A stretch of 64,000 nucleotides of DNA, from positions 62,001 to 126,000 of the forward strand of contig JAMLHE010000003.1 in assembly GCA_023957315.1 (NCBI GenBank), written 5' to 3'. Both the position numbers and the translations under genes were made by a program. Under the pieces are notes generated by a model, which saw only the letters and a list, made by a program, of their open reading frames with translations, did no database searches and was not told where the DNA came from. This document shows, one piece after another, positions 48,101-56,222 of this stretch (the stretch's first letter is position 1; every line of letters begins with the position of its first letter). Source of the stretch: Candidatus Kapaibacterium sp. GTDB lineage: Bacteria; Bacteroidota; Ignavibacteria; Kapaibacteriales; UBA2268.

Positions 48101-48743
48101 TTGTGCTTTTTACAATTTCGGGCTCAAGACCATCCTCAGTCAATAAAGCAGCAAGAAAAGTACGAGAATTAAGTTCATGAGAAATTATCCAAACATCTTT
48201 TCCATTTCCATGTTTAATGCCTATTAATTTTTCACCCGTATTTTTGAATAAATCGTTATCAGTAACAATCATTTCGCCTACTCCATTATTTCCGTCCATG
48301 TCAACTATGCTATACCTCGTTGTGAAATAGTTATGATTTTCAAATTTGCACAATGATGCAAAAATATAATAATTATTATTATTTCCCGGTTGTTTTACAA
48401 TTAATCCTGTTTGCCCTGCCCTTGCATAATCTTTTAGATCAACTAAAGTACAAAAAGGTTCATAAAAACCATTGCTCAATTTAATAGAATCCGGTATTCC
48501 GGTATATGAGTATGCAGACACACCGCCTGTTGAAAATAAAAATCTACCGTTTGAATCAGAAATTGATGAACATCCCTCGCTTGCACTACTTATACTTTCT
48601 CTCAAAACTTTCGGTTCACCATCGGGAGTATCGAATGTGATTACCCATTTTCCTCCATAATCCCAATTGTATGCTTCTTTTTGGGAGAGAAGATTTGCGA
48701 ATAAAGAGAAAAATAATATAATAATTAGAATAATATATTTCAT
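45198..48743 (-). CDS. Large T9SS surface protein: propeller-like N-terminus plus six Ig-like domains
   Basis: An 1181-residue secreted protein. The signal peptide ends about residue 20. Residues ~25-420 look like a beta-propeller (repeated LSFDKMTGKI, FSPNSKKLYLST-type strands). Six Ig/PKD-like domains follow (~430-870), most with C-x-G-E/D-x-(V/I)-x-L ... YxWSTGxTxxxIxVxxxGxYxLxVxNxxGC. Next are a choice-of-anchor/HYDIN-like domain (SIDFGEICLGTKV), a cohesin-like region and a T9SS tail (VAPNPARDE ... IEIYDIHGKIVHKG). The DNA for the N-terminal third is clearly more AT-rich than that for the Ig region. It follows the Cys-rich gene by ~97 bases. Confidence 0.85.
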   Translation of the reverse strand: MKYIILIIILFFSLFANLLSQKEAYNWDYGGKWVITFDTPDGEPKVLRESISSASEGCSSISDSNGRFLFSTGGVSAYSYTGIPDSIKLSNGFYEPFCTLVDLKDYARAGQTGLIVKQPGNNNNYYIFASLCKFENHNYFTTRYSIVDMDGNNGVGEMIVTDNDLFKNTGEKLIGIKHGNGKDVWIISHELNSRTFLAALLTEDGLEPEIVKSTTGVFHPLYGPFPNANKLHYSGLMSSNIDGDIITLIVRHTKMLDILSFDKMTGKITSLLNFSIDSLISNSLAYSVAFSPNSKKLYLSTASDNSKLIQFDISVLDSNIIKNTSELILYSHYAAGEEMSHGDLKLAPNGKIYIHRAIHELGALNTLSLYVINKPNLTGEACELRNYDKFNYLSYRWNAGLPNFVQGLIDFWVKIIPDSVCEGEDLVLRVDVQPDITTNKYTWFAPDGTQYSGKTLTIRNAKLSDAGQYKVTVDINSTIRSDSVMITILPKPIAKIIGDTLLCDGATLQLRAQPGANYKYKWSTGSTSDRITINKIGQYILTVENENGCIAYDTINVKIGDKLLFSILAPDYICLGDTIVLKTSLTGEGYKYNWSIGEKTPEIVITRGGEYSVTVVSDAGCTGTETITIEEFDKPEINFEKYLYELCEGESVTLRPLEIISENIYKWNDGLNSSERIISESGDYFLVAISPNGCTDTAFAEVTVFALPKAEILASSLSACFGEEITLSANNFNPDYNYLWSTGETSESITVSTTGKYKLKITNNICSDSTEIDVTIYPDLELELVSSPLSICNEEPVVISSKLKYDAYFWSTGETTEIITVTQAGLYSLRVENESGCTDSATIDIRQNNISLIPDKNSIDFGEICLGTKVTETLKLTVQTDSDLSISEIIFQNNYFAIENINSFIRTYSNGEVIELSINYTPQNIADFSDILIIKSNSPCEFTLEIPLSASSKMHYVFSLPVMKVESGASIAIPLYAKLACPDWQSITTDYEITIAFDAEYFYPDSVKYGEIVSNTRLGADRIITIKAPEAEFTPQNKIINYIYGKALVGRSEATALKINSVTFSEPKYYSETINGELTVEGCVNDLSGVQMFKPTALTVAPNPARDEITLSISTQEQGNFRIEIYDIHGKIVHKGDFKRGSNTLEIIEFNVNTKSIGNGTYTIQLITPWNKLSEQVMIMK

Positions 48744-48775
48744 GATATTGATAATATTTATTTTTATAAATTCCT

Positions 48776-48802
48776 GAATCCATACTTAGAAAATATGGAT
48801 TC
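48776..48802. terminator. Hairpin between the two T9SS genes
   Basis: GAATCCATA (48776-48784) pairs perfectly with TATGGATTC (48794-48802). On the minus strand it follows the Cys-rich gene and is followed by an A/T-rich stretch without a clean T run, so it may be a weak terminator or an attenuator between the two genes. Confidence 0.5.
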
Positions 48803-48840
48803 GGGTTTATTCACCTATTTCTCAGTTGAGCTCAATTATC

Positions 48841-50196
48841 TTAATTCTTGATGAATTTAATTTTCGAGACAACTAATCCTTTGTTTACTATTTGCAAATA
48901 ATAAACTCCTATCGGCAGTGAACTTAAATCAAGATTCAAATTGTTAATGCCTGCATTTGTCATTATATCACTCGAATACACTATTTGTCCCAATAAATCA
49001 AGAACTTGGAGCGAATGTTGCTCATCATTAGCTGAATTAAATTCCAAATTAAATATACCTGTATTCGGATTTGGCATAATTTTAATATCGTTATTCAACT
49101 CAAAATCATCAGTATCAATTGATAATTTGGGAATTGAAAATCGTCCACTTGGGAAGATTGAACATACATCAAAACAAATTCCTTCGCAAGTTCCCGGAGT
49201 CGAATTAGAAACAACTTCGGCTTCAGTACCATTATTGAATATTTCAAATACTATTTCACAGCAATCAGAAACTTCGCATGGGAAGTAAATTTGTTGAGGA
49301 TAATATCTTTGTGCCCAGCATTGCCTCAAATTTAAAGTTATGTATTGTGGATTTCCATGCGTTACCCAAATATCCCTTAATGCAATTCTGGTTAATTTTT
49401 CTAATGCTTCTTCAGGGTCTAAATAAGCATACTTGACTTGGAAGAAATTGAAACTAAAACAAGGATTTGAGCCTGAAATACCGAGAGTATAAAGGGCATT
49501 TATGTATGTATCATCGTCTGGATAAGTGTATTCGATATAAGGCTCGGGCCATGTCTTTGTCTTAGTACATGATGAAAAACAAGGAGGTGGCATTTGTGTG
49601 CTTATGTCAAGGCGTCCGGTTTCAGGAAAAATGTTTGTATTACAATAGTCAAAACACCCTCCTCCACTTGGACAATGAAATGGAGAAACTGAAGAAAATG
49701 CAATGTAATCCAAATAATAATCGGCTACGGTACTATCCCAATGTGATTCAAAATAAATACAGCATGTTTCAGAACCACATGGTATATAATAATATGGTAA
49801 TGTTAAACTTTTCTCAAAGCATTTTGGCATCTTCAAATAATTCGGTGATGTATTATATTTATTCTTCATAGCTACAATGCCTTTGACAGCTGTTTTCATT
49901 ATTTCTGTATCGGTCAAAGTACAAAAACCATAGACTTCTACTTTAGTTACTTCGTATTCATAGTAAGGAGCAGCAGGTGGTGGACAATTGAATTTTTTCA
50001 TAGTTCCGATTACGTTTACTGTACAGTAATTATCTGTTATAGGGTCGTGTGTAAACATCGGATAATCAAATTCAAAAGTCGGTAATTGCTCGTCCGCTTC
50101 GCAACCTACAATACATTGTGCATTCATTTCACCTTTTCCCACAAACATAAATGTTAGTATAGTTAGAACAAGGAAGGCAATATATTTGCGTTTCAT
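48841..50196 (-). CDS. Cysteine-rich secreted protein with a duplicated domain and T9SS tail
   Basis: A 451-residue protein starting MKRKYIAFLV at 50196, where AGGAGG lies 7 bases upstream; the longer in-frame ORF to 50343 lacks this. The signal peptide ends about MNAQC. The mature part has about 25 cysteines and contains two copies of an unrecognised ~120-residue unit. Each copy has a helix, then C-x12..14-PC-x4-CC-x-I/V-x-F-E, a spacer, and C-F-D-x-C ... FP-x-G-R. A T9SS domain ends it (IMPNPNTGIFNLEF, LQVLDLLGQIVYSS, LPIGVYYLQIV). The cysteines are probably disulfide-bonded outside the cell. Function unknown. A second Cys-rich protein at 58195 shares the CC-x-I motif. Confidence 0.8.
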   Translation of the reverse strand: MKRKYIAFLVLTILTFMFVGKGEMNAQCIVGCEADEQLPTFEFDYPMFTHDPITDNYCTVNVIGTMKKFNCPPPAAPYYEYEVTKVEVYGFCTLTDTEIMKTAVKGIVAMKNKYNTSPNYLKMPKCFEKSLTLPYYYIPCGSETCCIYFESHWDSTVADYYLDYIAFSSVSPFHCPSGGGCFDYCNTNIFPETGRLDISTQMPPPCFSSCTKTKTWPEPYIEYTYPDDDTYINALYTLGISGSNPCFSFNFFQVKYAYLDPEEALEKLTRIALRDIWVTHGNPQYITLNLRQCWAQRYYPQQIYFPCEVSDCCEIVFEIFNNGTEAEVVSNSTPGTCEGICFDVCSIFPSGRFSIPKLSIDTDDFELNNDIKIMPNPNTGIFNLEFNSANDEQHSLQVLDLLGQIVYSSDIMTNAGINNLNLDLSSLPIGVYYLQIVNKGLVVSKIKFIKN

Positions 50197-50296
50197 ATCA
50201 CACCTCCTCTGAGTAGAAGATTGAACATCTTTTGGCGAGTGGCTTTCACCACTATTGCGAAGTGATTGACGTAAGTCATTGCTTTTAAGGGAGTTA

Positions 50297-50306
50297 CCCC
50301 CCCCCC
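50297..50306. repeat. Homopolymer tract of ten C
   Basis: Ten C in a row on the plus strand, in the leader of the Cys-rich T9SS gene about 100 bases before its ATG. Tracts of this length slip easily and are used for phase variation in other bacteria. Confidence 0.9.
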
Positions 50307-50473
50307 ATTTTAATACTAAAAAAAGCCATTTGAACCTCCACAAATTGTTGTTGACAATTAATGCATGTTGTCGCTACATGCGACTATATCTTAAATCTCA
50401 TTGCTTTTTTCAAAAGTTGCCACATTCACTTTGCAATATACAAAAATATTTTTATTGTGCAAGAAAAAAATAT

Positions 50474-50505
50474 TTTGCATATGTGGAAAATAATCAGTAC
50501 TTTCG
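50474..50505 (+). promoter_or_regulatory. Promoter of the arsenic operon
   Basis: TTTG (50474-50477), 20 bases, and TACTTTCG (50498-50505), one mismatch from TAnnTTTG. The last bases lie inside the ArsR operator. Confidence 0.65.
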
Positions 50506-50525
50506 TTTCGTCATTTAACGAAACG
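50504..50525. promoter_or_regulatory. ArsR operator (inverted repeat)
   Basis: Perfect inverted repeat CGTTTCGT (50504-50511) / ACGAAACG (50518-50525) with a 6-base centre, overlapping the -7 box and lying directly before the arsR start. It fits autorepression by ArsR, relieved by arsenite. A related half site (ATTTCGTTATTT) lies before arsM near 50884. Confidence 0.8.
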
Positions 50526-50527
50526 AT

Positions 50528-50869
50528 ATGAAAGAAATGTTGAAAATATTAAAAGCTTTGAGCGACAGCAACAGAATGAGAATCATCTCTATGCTGAAGG
50601 AGCGTGAGCTATGCGTTTGCGAAATCACCGATATACTCCAACTCGCTACTTCCACCGTCTCGAAGCATCTCTCGCTGCTCAAAGAAGCAGGGCTAATCGA
50701 GGACGAGAAAGATGGCAAGTGGGTCAATTACCGGATAAATCGAGAACGCAGCTTGCTGATTGACGATTGTTTGGCGATGATTGAGAAACATACTACACGG
50801 GATATTACGATGTTGAATGACAGGCTGAGACTACAAACTACAGACAGAAACATGATTTGTAGCACATAA
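50528..50869 (+). CDS. arsR: ArsR-family transcriptional repressor
   Basis: A 113-residue winged-helix repressor. The recognition helix region reads LATSTVSKHLSLLKEAGLI. The metal-sensing ELCVCEI (about residues 26-32) is the arsenite-binding Cys-x-Cys of ArsR/SmtB alpha-3 type. It starts three bases after the operator; an in-frame ATG at 50537 is an alternative start, and neither has a good Shine-Dalgarno. As first gene of the ars island it should repress itself and the downstream genes until arsenite binds. Confidence 0.92.
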   Translation: MKEMLKILKALSDSNRMRIISMLKERELCVCEITDILQLATSTVSKHLSLLKEAGLIEDEKDGKWVNYRINRERSLLIDDCLAMIEKHTTRDITMLNDRLRLQTTDRNMICST

Positions 50870-50917
50870 AAAACGCAAATCATTTCGTTATTTTGCTAAA
50901 TATAAAAGGGTTCAAAA

Positions 50918-51718
50918 ATGAAAAGTGGTTCAATAAAAGATGTCGTAAAAGAGAAATACGGTCAAATAGCCGTTCTCAACGACAGTTTAGCTCCCGGTAG
51001 CTGCGGTTGCTGTGCCGGAGATAACATAGATTACACAATTATGAGTGACAACTATACCAACTTGGCGGGCTACAATCCGAATGCCGATTTGGGGCTTGGT
51101 TGCGGTATCCCGACAGAATTTGCAGGCATCAAGGAAGGCGATACAGTCCTTGATTTGGGCTCCGGTGCCGGAAACGATTGCTTCGTGGCTCTGAGAGAGG
51201 TTGGTCCGACAGGCAAAGTGATTGGTTTGGACATGACGCAAGAAATGATTGACAAAGCTGAAAAAAATAAGGCTGCAATCGGATTGGACAATATCGAATT
51301 TATCTTGGGCGAGATCGAGCAAATCCCTCTCCCCGACAACAGTGTGAATGTGGTGATTAGCAATTGTGTACTCAACCTTGTGCCGGACAAAGATAAAGCA
51401 TTTAAGGAAATTTTCCGAATTCTCAAGCCCGGTGGCAGATTTTCAGTTTCTGACATTGTAACCGGTGCGGAATTGCCCGAAAATGTCAAAAAATCGGCTG
51501 AAATGTATGCCGGATGCGTTGCAGGAGCATTGTTGAAAGATGATTACATGAAAATCATTTCCGATAATGGCTTCGCGTCTGCACAAATTTTGAAGCAAAA
51601 GAATATCGAGATGCCTGATTCGATTTTGAAAGATTATTTAAATGAGGACGAAATCATTGCATTCAAGCAAAATCCGGAAGTCATCATGAGCATAACAGTA
51701 GTCGGGGTGAAAATCTGA
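50918..51718 (+). CDS. arsM: Arsenite methyltransferase
   Basis: A 266-residue SAM-dependent ArsM. The SAM site is [15 protein letters not shown] and the region [12 protein letters not shown] follows. Arsenic-binding cysteines conserved in the family appear in GSCGCC (about residues 28-33), SNCVLNL and YAGCVAGAL. It methylates trivalent arsenic, which leads to methylated or volatile arsenicals. AAGGG precedes the start. The stop TGA shares its last A with the ATG of acr3. Confidence 0.94.
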   Translation: MKSGSIKDVVKEKYGQIAVLNDSLAPGSCGCCAGDNIDYTIMSDNYTNLAGYNPNADLGLGCGIPTEFAGIKEGDTVLDLGSGAGNDCFVALREVGPTGKVIGLDMTQEMIDKAEKNKAAIGLDNIEFILGEIEQIPLPDNSVNVVISNCVLNLVPDKDKAFKEIFRILKPGGRFSVSDIVTGAELPENVKKSAEMYAGCVAGALLKDDYMKIISDNGFASAQILKQKNIEMPDSILKDYLNEDEIIAFKQNPEVIMSITVVGVKI

Positions 51719-52794
51719 TGCAACAGAAGAGATTATCATTTTTAGACCGATACTTGACGCTTTGGATTTTCTTAGCAATGGCTTTAGGGCTCTTGAGCGG
51801 AAGAATTTTCGATGGAATTTCCTCATTTTGGGAGCTTTTCCAATCCGGTACGACGAATATTCCAATAGCAATTGGTCTGATTTTGATGATGTATCCCCCA
51901 CTTGCAAAAGTTAAATACGAAAAACTCTGGAAAGTTTTCCGCGATGTCAAGATTTTGGGTTTGTCGCTTGTCCAAAACTGGGTGATTGGTCCGATTTTGA
52001 TGTTTGCATTGGCAGTAATTTTCCTGCAAGATTACCCCGAATACATGACCGGATTGATAATAATTGGTCTGGCACGGTGCATTGCGATGGTAATTGTGTG
52101 GAATGACCTTGCCAAAGGCGATACCGAATACGCCGCGGGGCTTGTGGCGTTTAATTCCGTTTTTCAAATTCTGTTTTTCTCATTATATGCCTATATTTTC
52201 CTGACGATTTTACCATCGTGGTTCGGGCTGAAAGTACTCGAAATTGATATTACAATCGGGCAAATTGCCGAAAGTGTAATGATTTATTTGGGGATTCCGT
52301 TTTTTGCCGGATTACTGACTCGACTTTTCCTGAAAAAAAGAAAAGGCGAAGATTGGTATTCGAATAAATTCATTCCGGCAATTTCGCCTATTACATTGAT
52401 TGCACTGTTGTTTACGATATTTGTAATGTTCTCGTTCAAAGGCGATGCGATTTTGGAATTGCCGCTAGACGTGATTCGTATCGCAATTCCGCTTATAATT
52501 TATTTTGTAGTCATGTTCTTTGTTTCATTTTTCATGAGCAAGAAATTAGGTGCGGATTATTCAAAATCAACGACATTAGCCTTTACAGCAGCGAGTAATA
52601 ATTTCGAGTTGGCGATTGCGGTTGCGATTGCAGTTTTCGGAATTAACTCGGGCGAAGCGTTTGCGGCTGTAATTGGTCCGCTTGTCGAAGTTCCGATTAT
52701 GATTGCCCTCGTTGGTGTAGCAATTAAAATTAAAGAAAAATATTTCAAATCTACAAAAGATATAAAAATCGAAAATCCGGATTTGTGTCCGTAA
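51718..52794 (+). CDS. acr3: Arsenite efflux transporter Acr3
   Basis: A 358-residue ACR3-family membrane protein with ten predicted helices. The conserved TM4 motif [19 protein letters not shown] contains the essential Cys, and the N-terminus [20 protein letters not shown] is typical. The TM9 region [18 protein letters not shown] is intact. It exports arsenite using the proton gradient. Start and arsM stop overlap by one base, so translation is coupled. Confidence 0.95.
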   Translation: MQQKRLSFLDRYLTLWIFLAMALGLLSGRIFDGISSFWELFQSGTTNIPIAIGLILMMYPPLAKVKYEKLWKVFRDVKILGLSLVQNWVIGPILMFALAVIFLQDYPEYMTGLIIIGLARCIAMVIVWNDLAKGDTEYAAGLVAFNSVFQILFFSLYAYIFLTILPSWFGLKVLEIDITIGQIAESVMIYLGIPFFAGLLTRLFLKKRKGEDWYSNKFIPAISPITLIALLFTIFVMFSFKGDAILELPLDVIRIAIPLIIYFVVMFFVSFFMSKKLGADYSKSTTLAFTAASNNFELAIAVAIAVFGINSGEAFAAVIGPLVEVPIMIALVGVAIKIKEKYFKSTKDIKIENPDLCP

Positions 52795-52816
52795 AACTAT
52801 TTGAAAAGGGAAAAAT

Positions 52817-53434
52817 ATGATAATTAATGAAAAAATATTGAATTACTTGGAAAAATCACGAGATTTTTCGACATTTACGATTGAACGCAAAGAGAAACTC
52901 GAAAAATTATCGGATTATATTCGGAATAAATTCTCGAAAAATGAAATAATTAAATTAAATTTTATTTGTACGCATAATTCGCGACGTAGTCACATTGCTC
53001 AGATTTGGGCGGCAGTAGCAGCTGAATATTACGGTATATCGAATGTTGAAACTTTTTCGGGCGGAACTGAAGCTACTGCATTCAATATTACTGCCGTGAA
53101 TTCGATGCGACGATGCGGTTTTGAGATTAATGTCGAGAAAGAAGGCACAAATCCTGTGTATAAAGTATCATACGGGAATTCTGCGAATACGATAACGGCA
53201 TTTTCCAAAGTTTTCAGCGACAAATTCAATCCTTCGGAAAATTTTGCAGCTATAATGGTTTGCTCGGAAGCTGATGAAGCATGTCCTTTTGTGCCTGGAG
53301 TTGATGCACGATTTGCTCTGCCATTCGAAGACCCGAAAGCATTTGACGGCACTGAGTTGGAATCACAAAAGTATGATGAGCGTTCTCGCCAGATTTCGAT
53401 TGAAATGATGTATGTTTTTTCAAAAGTTAAATAA
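52817..53434 (+). CDS. Arsenate reductase-like low-molecular-weight phosphatase family protein
   Basis: A 205-residue protein of the LMW-PTP/ArsC (thioredoxin-coupled) fold. The P-loop CTHNSRRS (C-x5-R) lies near residue 53, and CSEADEACPFVPG (about residues 154-166) could supply the redox cysteines; the acidic PFEDPKAFDG loop follows. The size is larger than the ~135-residue classic ArsC and matches the long form found in Bacteroidota ars operons. It probably reduces arsenate to arsenite for Acr3 and ArsM. AAAAGGGA precedes the start. Confidence 0.85.
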   Translation: MIINEKILNYLEKSRDFSTFTIERKEKLEKLSDYIRNKFSKNEIIKLNFICTHNSRRSHIAQIWAAVAAEYYGISNVETFSGGTEATAFNITAVNSMRRCGFEINVEKEGTNPVYKVSYGNSANTITAFSKVFSDKFNPSENFAAIMVCSEADEACPFVPGVDARFALPFEDPKAFDGTELESQKYDERSRQISIEMMYVFSKVK

Positions 53435-53473
53435 ATTAATAACAAATGGTTTCTAACAAAAACCGAGGTTTTT

Positions 53474-54766
53474 ATGGAATGGAAAAAAGAATGGAAAATA
53501 CTTGCTTGGATTGCGGCAGTATTTTTGGCATTTGTATTTGTACCGATTAACGAATTTCGGTTTACAAATGCATTAGACCAAGCTTTGCAGCTGACCCAAT
53601 GGTACGCTCAAGAGCATGTGATTTTATGTCTTCTTCCGGCATTTTTCATCGCCGGAGCAATTGGTGCATTTCTCAATCAAGCCGCTGTCTTGAAATATTT
53701 GGGTCCGAACTCGAATAGATTCATGGCTTATGGAGTGGCATCAGTTTCAGGTTTTGTACTGGCAGTATGCTCTTGCACCGTATTGCCTATGTTTGCCGGT
53801 ATTTACAAGATGGGCGCCGGTTTAGGTCCAGCCACAACATTTCTATATTCAGGACCTGCAATCAATATAATGGCAGTCTTAATGACGGCTAAAGTTATAG
53901 GATTTGAATTAGGGATAGCTCGTGGCATAACTGCTATCGTGTTTAGTGTCGTTATAGGGTTGATTATGAGTTGGCTTTTTATCAAAGAAGCCCAATCGAG
54001 AACTATTCAAATGGCTGATACAGAAAGCGATGAAAGCGAACGCCCGATGTTACAAAACGTAATCTTTTTCGTACTAATGATAGTGATTATACTTGTTTCA
54101 AATTGGGGAAATCCTGATTCGGGCGTAGGATGGACAAGTTATGTTTATGAATATAAATGGATTTTGACATCAATTTTATCATTGATTTTCGGAGCGATAT
54201 TGTATTATTGGTTCAATGTGAAAGTGTTATATATGGCAGTTACAGCTTTGATAGTGACTATTGCAGCATATGCTTTCCCTAATCCTTCGGTTGCATTCGG
54301 TTTGGGCATTGTAGGTTTGGGCGTATCACTTTATTTTAGTGGCGATGAAAACAGAAACTGGTTCAACAATAGTTGGGATTTTGCCAAGCAAATTATGCCT
54401 TTGTTGTTCTATGGTGTTATTATAGCAGGGTTTTTACTCGGTATGCCGGGTGATGAAGGTATCATTCCTTCGGCATGGATTAATTCAGCAGTAGGTGGAG
54501 ATTCTTACGTAGCTAATCTCATCGCTTCGACTTTGGGTGCATTCATGTATTTCGCTACTTTGACGGAAATACCGATTATCCAAGGGCTCATGGGCAATGG
54601 AATGCAGAAAGGTCCCGCTCTATCACTCTTACTCGCCGGACCGGCTCTATCGCTGCCAAATATGCTTGTGATTTATAGCGTATTGGGCGGAAAAAAGACG
54701 GCTACTTATGTGATTTTAGTCATAATCATGTCAAGTTTTATTGGTTATTTTTATAGTTTAATATAG
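53474..54766 (+). CDS. arsP: ArsP/YraQ-type permease (organoarsenical efflux)
   Basis: A 430-residue membrane permease of the DUF318 (YraQ/ArsP) family. The first half has the conserved Cys-Ser-Cys motif VCSCTVLPMFAGIYKMGAG and YSGPAINIMAVLMTAKVIG; the second half repeats this (LTEIPIIQGLMGNGM, LLAGPALSLPNML). About ten to twelve helices. ArsP exports trivalent organoarsenicals such as methylarsenite or roxarsone(III). With arsM upstream, export of methylated product is a reasonable inference. GAGG precedes the start. Confidence 0.88.
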   Translation: MEWKKEWKILAWIAAVFLAFVFVPINEFRFTNALDQALQLTQWYAQEHVILCLLPAFFIAGAIGAFLNQAAVLKYLGPNSNRFMAYGVASVSGFVLAVCSCTVLPMFAGIYKMGAGLGPATTFLYSGPAINIMAVLMTAKVIGFELGIARGITAIVFSVVIGLIMSWLFIKEAQSRTIQMADTESDESERPMLQNVIFFVLMIVIILVSNWGNPDSGVGWTSYVYEYKWILTSILSLIFGAILYYWFNVKVLYMAVTALIVTIAAYAFPNPSVAFGLGIVGLGVSLYFSGDENRNWFNNSWDFAKQIMPLLFYGVIIAGFLLGMPGDEGIIPSAWINSAVGGDSYVANLIASTLGAFMYFATLTEIPIIQGLMGNGMQKGPALSLLLAGPALSLPNMLVIYSVLGGKKTATYVILVIIMSSFIGYFYSLI

Positions 54767-54776
54767 GAACAATTTT

Positions 54777-55010
54777 ATGAAAAAAGTAAAAATTTTGGGA
54801 ACAGGCTGTGCAAAATGCCTGAAATTGGAAGAAAACACAAGAGAAGCGCTCAAGGAATTGGGCTTAGACTACTCTTTGGAGAAAGTAACAGACATTAATG
54901 ATATCATGAATTATGGTATCATGATGACTCCGGGGATTGTTTTGGACGAAAAAGTAATTTCCAGCGGTAAATTACTAAATAAAAATCAACTTATGGATTT
55001 ATTAAAATAA
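54777..55010 (+). CDS. Small thioredoxin-fold redox protein (ArsE-like position)
   Basis: A 77-residue redox-active disulfide protein 2 type thioredoxin with an N-terminal Cys-x2-Cys (GTGCAKCLKLEENTR), cis-Pro motif MMTPGIVLDEKV and the ASG-like ISSGKL. It starts 10 bases after arsP. Its place before an ArsF-like and an ArsG-like gene matches the arsEFG order known for aromatic arsenical resistance; the specific electron partner is not known. AGGA precedes the start. Confidence 0.8.
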   Translation: MKKVKILGTGCAKCLKLEENTREALKELGLDYSLEKVTDINDIMNYGIMMTPGIVLDEKVISSGKLLNKNQLMDLLK

Positions 55011-55028
55011 TTGAAAATGGAGATTATC

Positions 55029-55442
55029 ATGAAAAAATTGATTATGTCACTCGTTATCTTGTCATTGGCAGTTATGCTAATGTCAAGCACTTCGCAAAAA
55101 GCGGAGAATGTTGTTAAAGTATATTATTTCCATGGCGATTTCAGATGCGTAACATGCACGAAAATGGAAGCAATGATTGTAGAAACTGTCAATAAATCAT
55201 TCGCAAATGAAATTAAGTCGAACAAAGTCAAGTTTGAAATTGTCAACTTCGACGAAAAAGCGAACGAACATTTTGTGAAAGATTATGATTTGTTCAACCA
55301 AACTTTAGTCATTTCCTTGACAAAAAAAGGCAAAGAAACTAAATGGAAAGCCGCAGATAAAATCTGGCAACTTAACCGAAATGAAAAGAATTTCAGTAAT
55401 TACGTTCAAAAAGAGATACGCGAATATTTGAAGGAATTATAA
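55029..55442 (+). CDS. ArsF-family protein (nitrophenyl-arsenical reductase subunit type)
   Basis: A 137-residue protein with an N-terminal signal or anchor helix (MKKLIMSLVILSLAVMLM) and a thioredoxin-like domain with Cys-x2-Cys in FRCVTCTKME. The ATG at 55029 is used because GGAG lies 6 bases before it; an in-frame TTG at 55011 does not. Such proteins are annotated ArsF, proposed to help reduce nitro groups of aromatic arsenicals. It is coupled to the next gene by a one-base stop/start overlap. Confidence 0.8.
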   Translation: MKKLIMSLVILSLAVMLMSSTSQKAENVVKVYYFHGDFRCVTCTKMEAMIVETVNKSFANEIKSNKVKFEIVNFDEKANEHFVKDYDLFNQTLVISLTKKGKETKWKAADKIWQLNRNEKNFSNYVQKEIREYLKEL

Positions 55443-56140
55443 TGGAATCCGATTTTTTAATTGCAATCGGTACTGCCTTGTGGCTCGGAATTCTGACGTC
55501 AATTAGTCCTTGCCCTTTGGCTACAAATATTGCTGCTGTTTCGTATATTGGAAAGAACATCAAAGGCGCCAACAAAACAATTTGGTCCGGAGTATTTTAT
55601 TCCCTCGGACGTGTTTTGGCTTATGTGATTTTGGCTGCTCTGATACTTTGGAGTTTCTTCTCGATTCCTGAGCTCGGGCGATTTTTCCAAAAGTATATGA
55701 ATCTGATAATTGGTCCCGGTCTGATTTTGGTTGGGCTATTCCTTTTAAACGTTTTTAAAGTGAATTTCAGCTTGAGCGGAAATTTGAGCGACAAAATGCA
55801 AGGGAAATTGGTCAATTCAGGCTATTTCGGAGCTACAGCCTTGGGTTTTATATTTGCACTAACATTTTGTCCCGTATCGGCAGGATTGTTTTTTGGGAGT
55901 TTGATACCCGTTTCCATGTCATTCAATTCGATTTTTATTTTGCCGACTGTTTATGGTCTCGGAACTGCGTTGCCGGTTTTGATTTTTGCAGTGATGCTGG
56001 CTTTCAGTGCTAACAAAATTGCCAAAGCATTCGACAATGTCAATAAATTCCAAAATTGGGCTATAAAAATCACAGGTTGGGTGTTTATCGCAGTTGGTTT
56101 GTATTTTGTTTGGAGACATATCATAAGTCCAATGCTGTAA
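55442..56140 (+). CDS. ArsG-family aromatic arsenical efflux permease (DsbD-like fold)
   Basis: A 232-residue membrane protein of the cytochrome c biogenesis/DsbD transmembrane family, six helices. It has Cys-Pro pairs in TSISPCPLATNIAAVSYIG (helix 1) and FALTFCPVSAGLFFG (helix 4), the redox cysteines of this fold. Together with the ArsE- and ArsF-like genes just upstream it forms an arsEFG-type unit, proposed for reduction and export of aminobenzyl arsenicals. Alternatively it may pass electrons across the membrane to the ArsF-like thioredoxin, as DsbD does. It is the last gene of the ars operon. Confidence 0.82.
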   Translation: MESDFLIAIGTALWLGILTSISPCPLATNIAAVSYIGKNIKGANKTIWSGVFYSLGRVLAYVILAALILWSFFSIPELGRFFQKYMNLIIGPGLILVGLFLLNVFKVNFSLSGNLSDKMQGKLVNSGYFGATALGFIFALTFCPVSAGLFFGSLIPVSMSFNSIFILPTVYGLGTALPVLIFAVMLAFSANKIAKAFDNVNKFQNWAIKITGWVFIAVGLYFVWRHIISPML

Positions 56141-56222
56141 TATTACTCATCAGGAATATAAAATATTAGTACTTGAATTATCGTCTTAGCTTTATTATTT
56201 GAAACAAATTATTGAATGATTT

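Larger units (their letters stand above)
50197..50527. other. 331-base intergenic leader between the Cys-rich gene and arsR
   Basis: It holds the arsR promoter and operator on the right. For the minus-strand gene there is a perfect -7 box TATTTTTG (50448-50441, minus; only TTTT at -33), giving a leader of about 240 bases. This leader contains a stem-loop GCATGT/ACATGC (50363-50381), a run of ten C on the plus strand (50297-50306; G on the mRNA) and a small hairpin AGTGG/CCACT near 50236-50253. No gene is supported in it. Confidence 0.6.

Noticed and set aside
50197..50343. N-terminal extension of the Cys-rich gene through the poly-G run
   Set aside because: The strong AGGAGG site and signal peptide at 50196 mark the real start; the extension has no signal peptide and is of odd composition.
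50279..50518. Small plus-strand ORF across the C tract
   Set aside because: No ribosome binding site or similarity; it overlaps the arsR promoter region.
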